Part shown: positions 1 to 7,361 of the stretch, piece by piece
How positions within the stretch are numbered: position 1 is the stretch's first letter
Layout of the letters: every line of letters starts with the position of its first letter
Assembly: GCA_900553265.1 (NCBI GenBank)
Contig: USDD01000057.1
Span: forward strand, 1 to 17,976
Direction: 5' to 3'
Source: an uncultured Eubacteriales bacterium
Lineage (GTDB): Bacteria > Bacillota > Clostridia > Christensenellales > Aristaeellaceae
DNA: 17,976 nucleotides
Made by a program: the position numbers and the translations under genes
The notes under the pieces: model-generated
Told to the model about the DNA's origin: nothing
The model's input: only the letters and a program-made list of their open reading frames with translations
Database searches by the model: none

Positions 1-39
1 GCCGGACGATCGCCTCATTTGTGAGGTGTTACCTTGCAC

Positions 40-75
40 AAAAAACGGCGGCGCGTCCTATTTGACGCAGCCGCC
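40..75 (-). terminator. Rho-independent terminator ending the nitrogenase-like operon
   Basis: Read on the minus strand, the arm GGCGGC-T-GCGTC (75 to 64) pairs with GACGC-GCCGCC (57 to 47), with one bulged T, and is followed directly by six U residues (45 to 40). The 5' arm lies inside the last codons of the NifB-like gene, and its stop codon (60-58) sits in the hairpin loop. The remaining bases 1-39 hold no gene that I can support. Confidence 0.85.
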
Positions 76-1254
76 GGGCGCTTCGTCCTGGCCGGGGACG
101 CCGCAGGCGTCGGCGCGGCACTGATAGCAGTGATGGAGCTGCGGGAGGATTTCCTCCAGCTCCGCGCGCAGGCGATGGATTTCGGCGGGCGACGGCGCAA
201 CCGCGTCGCGCAGCCGTCCCGCGGGCCGCAGCGGCATGACGTTCATGATGGACGCGCCCAGATCGCGCACCGTCTCGGCAATCCGGCACAGCTCGCCGTC
301 GTTCACACCGGGCACGCAGACGGAATTGACCTTGACGGTCATACCCAGCTGAACCGCGCGGAAAATGCCCTCCTTCTGGCGCGCGAACAGCTCCCGCGCT
401 GCGGCTTCGCCCTCCAGGAGCGCGCCGTCCGCGCCGGTGAGGAAGGGATTCAGCCGCGCGCCGACTTCGGGCGAAACGGCGTTGACCGTCACCGTGAGCG
501 TCTGAACGCCCAGCCGCGCCAGCCGCCCGGCGTTCTCGGGCAGGAAGAAGCCGTTGGTGCCCACGCAGAGGAGCATTTCCGGGAAGCGTCGCCCGAGCCG
601 CTCCAGCACCCGAAACGTCTCCTCATTGAACAGCGGTTCGCCCGGGCCGGCGACGCCCAGCACCGCAATTTCGGGATGGCGCGCCAGCCGCTCGGAGACA
701 TAGGCTTCCACCGTTTCGGCGGTCACGAGGGTCATGGCGCGGCCAGGCAGCTGCGTCCGCCCGTCGTCCATTCCGCCGCCGCAGAAGGCGCAGTTCAGAT
801 TGCACCGCGGCGCGCAGGGGATGTGCATCCGGCCGCTGTGGCCGTGGGCGGATGCAGAAAAGCAGGGGTGGCTTTTCAGGCGGTCTGCAGAGACAAAGGC
901 TTCGCCTTCAGCGGCTTTGCCGCCGCTCGCCCATTCCGAAAGAGAACGACGTGCTTCTCGCACAATCGTTGCCGCTTCGCCGGCGCTCGCCGCGGCGCGG
1001 ACTTCGCTCCCGCCTGCGCATTCCGACGGGCAGCGCCGGTTTTCTCTCATGGTCGTTGCCGCCTCGTCGATACTCGCTTCAGCACACGCCTCGCGCCCGG
1101 CGGTTTTGCAGTCTCCTGCGCATCCCGACAGGCAGCGCCGGTTTTCCGGTGCAGCCGTTCCATCGGCGCCTGCTTCAGCACATGTCGCGCATCCGGCGGT
1201 TTTGCAGCCGCCCGCGCATTCGAAAGAGCAGCGCCGCTTCGTCCGTTCGCTCAC
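58..1254 (-). CDS. NifB-like radical SAM protein with a Cys-rich repeat extension
   Basis: This 398-residue protein has a clear NifB core from about residue 129. It contains HPC (129-131), the radical SAM triad C151-x3-C155-x2-C158, a GPGEP segment (203-207), CVGTNGF (230-236), TVTVNAV (254-260), KVNSVCVPGVND (308-319) and the C-terminal CxxCRAD motif (C376, C379). NifB uses SAM to fuse Fe-S clusters into the carbide-containing precursor of nitrogenase cofactors. The Cys that usually follows the triad by five to six residues in NifB is missing. Residues 1-128 are unusual: four imperfect repeats of about 30 residues start at 7, 39, 73 and 102 with RRC/S and a CAG-type motif. The GTG start overlaps the NifH-like stop (GTGA), with GGGAG ten bases upstream, which suggests translational coupling. 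An ATG at residue 69 is an alternative start. Family assignment is strong; the product of the reaction here is unknown. Confidence 0.9.
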   Translation of the reverse strand: MSERTKRRCSFECAGGCKTAGCATCAEAGADGTAAPENRRCLSGCAGDCKTAGREACAEASIDEAATTMRENRRCPSECAGGSEVRAAASAGEAATIVREARRSLSEWASGGKAAEGEAFVSADRLKSHPCFSASAHGHSGRMHIPCAPRCNLNCAFCGGGMDDGRTQLPGRAMTLVTAETVEAYVSERLARHPEIAVLGVAGPGEPLFNEETFRVLERLGRRFPEMLLCVGTNGFFLPENAGRLARLGVQTLTVTVNAVSPEVGARLNPFLTGADGALLEGEAAARELFARQKEGIFRAVQLGMTVKVNSVCVPGVNDGELCRIAETVRDLGASIMNVMPLRPAGRLRDAVAPSPAEIHRLRAELEEILPQLHHCYQCRADACGVPGQDEAPGGCVK

Positions 1255-2090
1255 GGCTTCATCGCTCCCATTCTCCTGCGGGCGATTTCGTCGCCGACGG
1301 CTTCCAGCGCCTCCGCGTCCATGGGCAGGGGCACCGCGCCGGCTTCGCTGCTCAGCATGAACCGCGCCAGCCCGGCAAAGGCCGCGGCGGAGGGCGCGTC
1401 GGGCGCGCTCTCGATGACCGTGCGTCGGGTCAGCTCGGCGCGGCTGATGGCGTCATCCTGAGGAATTCGGCCGATCACGCCGGAGCCGATGGCCCTGGCG
1501 AAGACCTCCACCGGCGTAGAGTCGCTCAGCGCGCTGCGCTCGTTGAAGATCAGTCCGCCCAGCCTGCAGCCACCGCGGTCGGCGTGCTTGCGGATGCAGC
1601 CGCAGATGTTGTTGGCCGCATAGATGGACATGTAATCGGAGGTGGTCACGATGTAGGCCGTGTCCGCCACTTTGGCGCGCAGCGGCGTGCTGAAGCCGCC
1701 GCAGACCACGTCGCCCAGCACATCGAAGAGGATCAGGTCGGGCTGAAACGCCTCGACTACGCCCAGCTGACGGATGTCCTGAAGCGCCAGCGCGATGCCC
1801 TTGCCCGCGCAGCCCTCGCCCGCGCGCGGGCCGCCGGACTCCATGCACAGCACGCCGAACACGCCCTCGCGCGCCACGTCCGCCAGCGTCAGTCCCACGC
1901 CGCCGGTGCGCGCGTGGGCGTCCAGAATGGTCTCCATGCGCCCGTGAACCAGCACGCGGGTGGTGTCCGCCTTGGGGTCGCAGCCCACGACCATGACGTG
2001 CTTTCCATCCCGGGCCGCGGCGGCGGCGACATTGGCCACCACCGTGGATTTACCGATGCCGCCCTTGCCGTAAATGCAGATTTTCTTCAT
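1251..2090 (-). CDS. NifH-like nitrogenase reductase homologue (group IV-like)
   Basis: This 279-residue P-loop protein resembles dinitrogenase reductase and the NifH relatives BchL/ChlL, CfbC and MarH, which pass single electrons to a partner complex with ATP hydrolysis. Visible motifs are the P-loop GKGGIGKST (8-16), GCDPKADTTR (36-45), and C94 and C130, in the positions of the two Cys that hold the subunit-bridging 4Fe-4S cluster (GCAGKG and DVVCGGF). The Arg that is ADP-ribosylated in true NifH (GCAGRG) is Lys97 here. The start ATG follows AAAGGAG, 11 bases after the NifK-like stop. It sits between the K-like and B-like genes, as expected for the electron donor of the D/K-like pair. The true physiological reductant is not encoded here. 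Confidence 0.93.
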   Translation of the reverse strand: MKKICIYGKGGIGKSTVVANVAAAAARDGKHVMVVGCDPKADTTRVLVHGRMETILDAHARTGGVGLTLADVAREGVFGVLCMESGGPRAGEGCAGKGIALALQDIRQLGVVEAFQPDLILFDVLGDVVCGGFSTPLRAKVADTAYIVTTSDYMSIYAANNICGCIRKHADRGGCRLGGLIFNERSALSDSTPVEVFARAIGSGVIGRIPQDDAISRAELTRRTVIESAPDAPSAAAFAGLARFMLSSEAGAVPLPMDAEALEAVGDEIARRRMGAMKP

Positions 2091-2101
2091 AGGATTCTCC
2101 T

Positions 2102-3289
2102 TTACGGGTTGAAGCGCCCGTGCCGCTTGTAGGAAACGCCCATCACGCCGCTGAAAATATCGCTGAGCAGATTGGGCAGGCCGTCGTAGCCGACGTAGGG
2201 CCGATAGCCCAGCGCCACCGCGTCCATGACGGGATAGGCGAAGCGAAGGAGTCTTACCGGCGCTTCGTCCTCGATCTGCCGCTGGAAGGTGGAGCCGAAG
2301 GCCAGCACGCAGCCCGAATCCCGCGCATCTTCGAGCCATTGCTCCGCGTCCGCTCCGGGATCGAGATCGTCCAGATAGGCGCTCACGCGCACGCCCAGCT
2401 CGTCGCGCAGGAAGCGGCGCATCGCGTCGGCGCGCATGAAGTCCCCCGCCACGGCCATCTCCGCCTGATAGATCAGCCGCAGGGGATGAACCATCTGCCG
2501 CGCGTATTTCGCCGCGCATTCGCTGCCCTCGGCGATGGTTCGGCGGTGGTCACAGTCCAGCGCCGCGTCCACTTCGCGCAGAAACATCTCGCTGCCCGCC
2601 GCGCCGTAGGGGTAATCCACCACGAGATAGTCCATGCCCAGCGCGCGTTTCAGCGCCTCGCCCACCGGCTCGAAGCCCCGGAACACGAGGTTCAGCCGCG
2701 CGCGGCCAAAGCGCTGCATGCCCGCCTCGTCCAGCATGGGCAGCACGGCGTTGAGCCGAACCTCCGGCTCCAGCATGCGGCGGATGGCCTCCGCGTCCGC
2801 CTCGCCCAGATAATCGTCCGGCGAAAGGCCCACCAAGTTGACCGACGGCTCCGCGAACCTGCTTTCCGGCCGGGGCATCTGCCCGGCGAGAAAGCACATC
2901 GCGTCCATGAAGCCCTGGCGCATGCTGCCGCAGTAGCCTGCAGTGTTCATCCACGCAATGGGAAATGGGCAGTTCGCCGCGTCGATCACGGCCTGAATGT
3001 CGTCGCGCACCATGTCCGTGGGGCAGCCGTTGAGCACGAAGGCGCGCTCAGGTCTGTGAGCATTGAGGATCTCCAGCGCCTCGGCCAGCTTCGCCTCGCC
3101 GCCGAACACGACCTCGTTTTCGTGCACCATGGTGCAGCCCTGGCGCACGTCGTCCTGCCGGCCCATCTGCCGCAGCGCCAGCGCGCCCCATGCGCAGCCG
3201 GACACGGAATGAACCACCAGAAAGGCGTTCTTCACGCCGGAAAAGGCCCGGTGCGCGCCCAGATAATAGCATCCCTGAAACGGCTTCAT
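2102..3289 (-). CDS. Nitrogenase component 1-like protein, NifK/NifE-like subunit
   Basis: This 395-residue protein is shorter than NifK (about 520). C7, C32 and C89 match the P-cluster cysteines of NifK by context and spacing (25 and 57 residues, against 25 and 58 in NifK C70/C95/C153). The third lies in NGCPTDMVRDDI, like the Cys-x4-GDD segment of the family. A further C52 lies in QGCTMVHENEVVFGG. The C-terminal stretch FAYPVMDAVALGYRPYVGYDGLPNLLSDI resembles the end of NifK (FP..D....LGYEG..N.L). The ATG start lies one base past the stop of the D-like gene, so the two are probably translated together as a complex. It could be a catalytic subunit, or a scaffold in the style of NifN/NifE. 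The substrate is unknown. Confidence 0.88.
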   Translation of the reverse strand: MKPFQGCYYLGAHRAFSGVKNAFLVVHSVSGCAWGALALRQMGRQDDVRQGCTMVHENEVVFGGEAKLAEALEILNAHRPERAFVLNGCPTDMVRDDIQAVIDAANCPFPIAWMNTAGYCGSMRQGFMDAMCFLAGQMPRPESRFAEPSVNLVGLSPDDYLGEADAEAIRRMLEPEVRLNAVLPMLDEAGMQRFGRARLNLVFRGFEPVGEALKRALGMDYLVVDYPYGAAGSEMFLREVDAALDCDHRRTIAEGSECAAKYARQMVHPLRLIYQAEMAVAGDFMRADAMRRFLRDELGVRVSAYLDDLDPGADAEQWLEDARDSGCVLAFGSTFQRQIEDEAPVRLLRFAYPVMDAVALGYRPYVGYDGLPNLLSDIFSGVMGVSYKRHGRFNP

Positions 3290-3290
3290 G

Positions 3291-4799
3291 TCAGCAGCGC
3301 CCCCTGTTCTGCCAGAGTTTCTGATACATCTCCCGCACCGTCGCGGTGGGCTCGCCTTCGAGATAGGGATACATTCCCGGCTCGAAGTCCACCCGGTTGA
3401 GCAGCAGCCGGCTGCCCGAGGGATAGCTCCCCAGATTGGCCGCCAGCGTCTCCGCACCGCGGCAGAGGTTCTCGGGATCCAGCGCCGTGAGGAACAGGTC
3501 GTCGCTGAGCACCGGGCAGTCGCCCGCCAGACGCTGGGTGTACTCGTCGCCGATCACCAGATCCGCGCCGTCGAGCGCCTCGCGCAGCTGCCGCTCGTCG
3601 GGATTGACGATGAGCTCCGCGTTCACGCCAGTCTGCTCCATGGCGCGGCGGATGTTGTCCAGCACGCTCTGGGCCATCTCGTCGTCCATGTCGTTGAGCT
3701 CCAGCCGCGCCCTTCCGGCGAAGGCCACCACCGCATGGATGGGAATGCCCGCGCCGCGCACGGCGTTCATCAGAAGGTTCGGTATGGCCGTGAAGAACCG
3801 CGGCATCAGCACGATGCGCTTGCCCGCGTAGGCCTCGGCGCACGCCTGAAGCCGCGCCCGGGCGCGCTCCATCCGCGGCGCGAGAATGCGATCCACGTCC
3901 GCGTCCGAGCCCATCTTCTGGCAGAGCTCGCGATAGAACAGCGCGATTCCGTCCAGCCCCGTGTAGCGCGCGAAGCCGTGGATGTGCATGTATTCCGCGC
4001 CGCAGCGCTCCTTCAGCGCCATGGCCCAGCGCACGCGGCGGGCGATGTTCACCTGCGCCGCGGGGGCGCGGACGATCTCGGCGGCGGTGCAGTTGGGCAG
4101 ACAGTTCAGAACGCGCATGCCCAGCTCCCGCAGCACGCCGTCCATGCCCAGCAGCGTGGCGCGGCCGCCGTAGCCCCAGGCGTAGCCCTCCACGTTCACC
4201 GTGCCGGGAAGCACGTCCTGCGGCTCCATGAGCTGCTCGGCCAGCGTCAGCATGGCCTCGGAAAAGCCGCAGCCGCGGTTGTCCGAGGTGGCCGGCGCGG
4301 TGGGCTTGCCCCAGGCCTTGAGCGTGTCCTTCCGCCCGCGGCGCATGACCGTCTTGTCGATGTGGGAGAACACCTCGGACTGGACGGCGATGACCGGGCA
4401 GCCCGTCTCGGCGCGCAGCTGCGCCGCCGCGCCCAGCAGATCGCACTGCATCACGTCGCTGGCCACGGTGGGCACCAGCGCCACGCAGCCCGGCCTGCGC
4501 TCCCGGATGACCTTTCGGGCGAGGTCGAGGAGCCTGTCCTCGCCGCCGCTCACCACGTCCGCCTCGCTCAGGTCGGTGGATTCCAGAGCGTAAAAGGGCA
4601 GATACCGCCGCCGGGCAAAATAGCGATAGTGATAGGCACAGCCCTTGGGGCCGTGGAGAATGACCGCCGCGTCGTGAATCTGCGCCAGCGCCGCCAGATT
4701 GCCCGCGACCTTGCCGTTCACGCCCTGCTGATGGTTCACCGGCGCCGCCTGCGCGCCGATCAGGATCCGGTCGCGCTCGTATTCGTAAAACGCATCCAA
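3291..4799 (-). CDS. Nitrogenase component 1-like protein, NifD-like subunit
   Basis: This 502-residue oxidoreductase/nitrogenase component 1 protein has HGPKGC (C54) matching NifD HGPVGC, and C119 in SDVMQCDLLG, 65 residues later (66 in NifD). The first P-cluster Cys, expected near residue 28, is absent. By-eye alignment of 248-257 (AQVNIARRVR) with the NifD segment around Cys275 puts Arg255 at the FeMo-cofactor ligand. The cofactor site is therefore not that of a nitrogenase; a tetrapyrrole or other ligand cavity, as in CfbD, DPOR or COR, is possible. No ATG fits. I chose TTG at 4799, ten bases after GGGAG and 35 bases after the cbiK stop; reading on upstream gives a non-homologous extension. 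Its neighbours (K-like, H-like, B-like, CbiK) define its role as the D half of a reductase complex. Confidence 0.88.
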   Translation of the reverse strand: MDAFYEYERDRILIGAQAAPVNHQQGVNGKVAGNLAALAQIHDAAVILHGPKGCAYHYRYFARRRYLPFYALESTDLSEADVVSGGEDRLLDLARKVIRERRPGCVALVPTVASDVMQCDLLGAAAQLRAETGCPVIAVQSEVFSHIDKTVMRRGRKDTLKAWGKPTAPATSDNRGCGFSEAMLTLAEQLMEPQDVLPGTVNVEGYAWGYGGRATLLGMDGVLRELGMRVLNCLPNCTAAEIVRAPAAQVNIARRVRWAMALKERCGAEYMHIHGFARYTGLDGIALFYRELCQKMGSDADVDRILAPRMERARARLQACAEAYAGKRIVLMPRFFTAIPNLLMNAVRGAGIPIHAVVAFAGRARLELNDMDDEMAQSVLDNIRRAMEQTGVNAELIVNPDERQLREALDGADLVIGDEYTQRLAGDCPVLSDDLFLTALDPENLCRGAETLAANLGSYPSGSRLLLNRVDFEPGMYPYLEGEPTATVREMYQKLWQNRGRC

Positions 4800-4834
4800 T
4801 TCGGTTGCTCTCCCTTCCGAAACATGTGAGGTTT

Positions 4835-5569
4835 TCAGTTCAGCGCCCGTCCGACCTTTTCCACGAACCGCGCCTGAACCTTCTCGTCCGCGCCCAGGCC
4901 CTGCATGCGCACGGTGACGTCGAAGCCGCGCCCGGTCAGAATGGACAGCCACGACTCCTCGTCGCCGCCGGCCAGATCGTTGTGGGCGTGGTCGCCCGCC
5001 ACCAGCATCAGCGGCGCGAGAGCCAGCTTCTTCTCCTTCAGCGCGTCCAGCCGGGGCAGAATCGTCTCCAGCCGGTGCGCGCCCTCGACGCAGGCGAGGA
5101 AGGCGTTCTCCGGCAGCAGCGCGCGCAGGCGGACGTAGGTCTCGTCGGCGGCATGGTCGGTGCCGTGCCCCATGAACAGCGTGCGCCGTCCCTCTTCCGC
5201 GGCGATTTCGCCCATCCGGTGCGCCATCCATTCCAGATCGGCCTCGTCGTTCATCAGCGGCTCGGACACGGGAAGATTGCCTGCCGCCGCGCGCAGGGAC
5301 TCGTATTCCTCGCCGGGAATCATGTGGGTGGACGCGAGGACGATCTTCTCGAAGCCCTCGGCGCGCAGCTGACCCAGCGCCTCCTCGACGCTGCGGATCT
5401 CCACGCCGCGCTCGCGCAGCCGGCGCATGACGATGCGCGCGGTGTAGGCCCGGCGCACCTCCCAGTCGGGATAGGCCGCCGCCAGCGCCGCCTCCACGGG
5501 GCGAATGCAGGTCTGCTCCGCCTCGGCATAGGTCGTTCCAAAGCTCACCACAAGAATTGCCTTCTTCAT
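4835..5569 (-). CDS. cbiK: Sirohydrochlorin cobaltochelatase CbiK
   Basis: This 244-residue class II chelatase inserts Co(II) into sirohydrochlorin in anaerobic cobalamin synthesis without ATP; relatives can also insert Ni or Fe. Family marks are the N-terminal ILVVSFGTTY (5-14), STHMIPGEEY (80-89), MGHGT (133-137), CVEGAH (160-165) and PLMLVAGDHAHND (186-198). H135, E162 and H194 match the metal-binding residues of Salmonella CbiK. No signal peptide is seen, so it is cytoplasmic. Its ATG overlaps the stop of the upstream ATPase gene (ATGA), with GGAGGA before it. No other cbi gene lies in the window. Here it is the only tetrapyrrole enzyme beside a nitrogenase-like set, as the chelatase CfbA serves CfbCD in F430 synthesis. 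Co versus Ni specificity cannot be read from the sequence. Confidence 0.93.
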   Translation of the reverse strand: MKKAILVVSFGTTYAEAEQTCIRPVEAALAAAYPDWEVRRAYTARIVMRRLRERGVEIRSVEEALGQLRAEGFEKIVLASTHMIPGEEYESLRAAAGNLPVSEPLMNDEADLEWMAHRMGEIAAEEGRRTLFMGHGTDHAADETYVRLRALLPENAFLACVEGAHRLETILPRLDALKEKKLALAPLMLVAGDHAHNDLAGGDEESWLSILTGRGFDVTVRMQGLGADEKVQARFVEKVGRALN

Positions 5570-6330
5570 TCTGAGTCCTCCTTCTTCGTAAAAACAAAGG
5601 TCTCGTCGTCGATCTTCCGGGCGCGGATGCCGAACACCTCGTCCAGCAGGCCCGACCGGAACAGCTCCTCCGGCGTGCCGTCCAGCGCGATTTCGCCGCC
5701 GCGCATCAGCAGCACGCGGTCGGCGTAGCGCATGGCCAGCGGCAGATCGTGGAGCACCGCGGCCACCGCGCGGCCCTCCCGCGCCAGCGCCGACAGCAGC
5801 TCCATGACCATGAACTGGGCCGCGGGGTCGAGGTAGGTCGTCGGCTCGTCCAGCAGCAGCAGCTTTGCCTCCTGCGCCAGCATCATGGCGATGTACGCCC
5901 GCTGGCGCTCGCCGCCGGACAGACGGCTGACGGCGGAGGCGGATTTGTCCTCCATGCCCGCCCGGCGAAGGGCCTCCGAAACGATGCGGCGATCCTCGGC
6001 GCTCAGGTCATGTCCAAAGCGCAGATAGGGATAGCGCCCGTGCTCCGCCAGACGGCGCACGGAGATGCCCGGCGCGACGCGGGACTGGGGCATGTAGGCC
6101 GCGCGCCGGGCAACCTCCCGCGGCTCCATGCGCGCGTAATTCTCACCGTCCAAGCGGATTTCGCCGCTCCACGGCTTCAGAAGACCCGCCGCGCACTTCA
6201 GCAGCGTTGTCTTGCCGCAGCCGTTGGGGCCGATGATCGCCGTGAGCGTTCCCGGCCGAAAGCGCGCGGACACGCCGTGGAGCCGCTCGGCCCGGTCGTA
6301 TCCGGCGCGAAGGTTCTCGATTTCCAGCAT
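5566..6330 (-). CDS. ABC transporter ATPase, BtuD/FepC/FhuC type
   Basis: This 254-residue ATP-binding subunit of a metal-chelate/corrinoid importer has Walker A GPNGCGKT (34-41), an AYMPQ Q-loop (78-82), signature LSGGERQR (137-144), Walker B LLLLDEP (157-163) and H-loop His194. These are the marks of the FecE/BtuD class. The ATG at 6330 is preceded by GGAGG at a spacing of six; the frame is open far upstream but that extension is the shadow of the permease gene. It lies 32 bases after the permease and overlaps cbiK by 4 bases. It is expected to act as a homodimer with the permease dimer at the inner face of the membrane. The cobalamin riboswitch upstream suggests a corrinoid or cobalt-containing substrate, but iron-siderophore or haem importers look the same at this level. 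Confidence 0.93.
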   Translation of the reverse strand: MLEIENLRAGYDRAERLHGVSARFRPGTLTAIIGPNGCGKTTLLKCAAGLLKPWSGEIRLDGENYARMEPREVARRAAYMPQSRVAPGISVRRLAEHGRYPYLRFGHDLSAEDRRIVSEALRRAGMEDKSASAVSRLSGGERQRAYIAMMLAQEAKLLLLDEPTTYLDPAAQFMVMELLSALAREGRAVAAVLHDLPLAMRYADRVLLMRGGEIALDGTPEELFRSGLLDEVFGIRARKIDDETFVFTKKEDSE

Positions 6331-6362
6331 TGATTTCCTCCATGGGAAAAGAACGTGCGTTT

Positions 6363-7361
6363 TCACTCCGCGTCGTGGCGGCTGCGCCTTTTCTGCGTCA
6401 GCAGCAGCCAGATGAAGAAGGGCGTGCCGAGGAAGGACAGCAGAATGCCCACCGGAAGCTCGTAGGGCGAAAAGAGCGTCCGCGCCGCCAGATCGCACAG
6501 CAGGCACAGCGCCGCGCCGAACACGGCGCAGACGGGCACGCGCATCCTCGCGTCGTCCCGGCAGAGCATGCGCGCGATATGGGGCGAGATCAGCCCCACG
6601 AAGCTCACCAGCCCGGCGAAGCTCACCGCCGCGCCGGCCAGCATGGCCGCGGCCACCAGCAGCATCCGGCGCACGCGCGCGACGCGCAGCCCGAGGCTGT
6701 GGGCCACCTCGTCGCCGAGGGACAGGATTTCCGTCTCGCGCCGAAGCAGCATCGCGGCGATCAGCGCCGCGGCCACGGGCGGGAACGCAAATTTCAGCTG
6801 AACCATGGTGACGTTGGAAAAGCCGCCGATGGAGAAGGCCGAGCGGTTCGACACCGCGTCGGGAACCAGCGTGACGATGGCGTCCATGCACGCGCCGAGC
6901 AGGCCCGACACCGCCACGCCCGCCAGCACGATGGTGGTCTTGGACGCGCCGGTGATTCCGGCCAGCAGATACACCGCGAACACGGCGGCGCACGCTCCGG
7001 CGAAGGCTGAGGCCGACGTCCACAGCGACGCGCCGCTGACGAAGGCCGTGCAGATCAGCGCCGCCAGTCCCGCGCCGGCGTTCACGCCGATGATGCTGGG
7101 CGCGGCCAGCGGATTGCCCAGCGCCGTCTGCAGAAGCAGTCCCGAGACGCTCAGCGCCGCGCCGGCCAGCGCCGCCGCCAGCATGCGCGGCAGACGGACG
7201 TAATAGAAGATGCGCGCCTCCACGCTGTCCCGGTCGCCCTCCAGCAGCGCGCGGATCAGCGCGTCCAGCCGGATTCCGCCGGCTCCGGCGCACAGGCTCA
7301 GCACCATCGCCGCCGCCAGCAGCGCCAGCAGCAGGAAAAGCAGCTTCTTTCCCCGGCTCAT
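6363..7361 (-). CDS. FecCD/BtuC-family ABC importer permease
   Basis: This 332-residue protein is strongly hydrophobic, with about ten predicted membrane helices, the usual size and topology for BtuC/FecD/FhuB-type permeases. The family signature is seen in RLPRMLAAALAGAALSVSG, followed by LLQTALGNPLAAPSIIGVNAGAG. A cytoplasmic segment near GDEVAHSLGLRVARVRR corresponds to the ATPase-docking loop, and the stretch around SFVGLISPHIARM is also typical. The ATG overlaps the stop of the binding-protein gene (ATGA). One permease gene suggests a homodimer, as in BtuC2D2. The substrate is likely a corrinoid, cobalt chelate or other metallo-tetrapyrrole, given the upstream riboswitch and the downstream cbiK; the sequence itself cannot exclude haem or siderophores. 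Confidence 0.94.
   Translation of the reverse strand: MSRGKKLLFLLLALLAAAMVLSLCAGAGGIRLDALIRALLEGDRDSVEARIFYYVRLPRMLAAALAGAALSVSGLLLQTALGNPLAAPSIIGVNAGAGLAALICTAFVSGASLWTSASAFAGACAAVFAVYLLAGITGASKTTIVLAGVAVSGLLGACMDAIVTLVPDAVSNRSAFSIGGFSNVTMVQLKFAFPPVAAALIAAMLLRRETEILSLGDEVAHSLGLRVARVRRMLLVAAAMLAGAAVSFAGLVSFVGLISPHIARMLCRDDARMRVPVCAVFGAALCLLCDLAARTLFSPYELPVGILLSFLGTPFFIWLLLTQKRRSRHDAE

Noticed and set aside
931..1241. CRISPR-like or other direct-repeat array
   Set aside because: The repeats are imperfect, spaced by multiples of three and in frame, so they are coding repeats of the NifB-like extension.
34..1461. Plus-strand open frame opposite the NifB-like and NifH-like genes
   Set aside because: Shadow frame without motifs; the minus-strand proteins match conserved families over their length.
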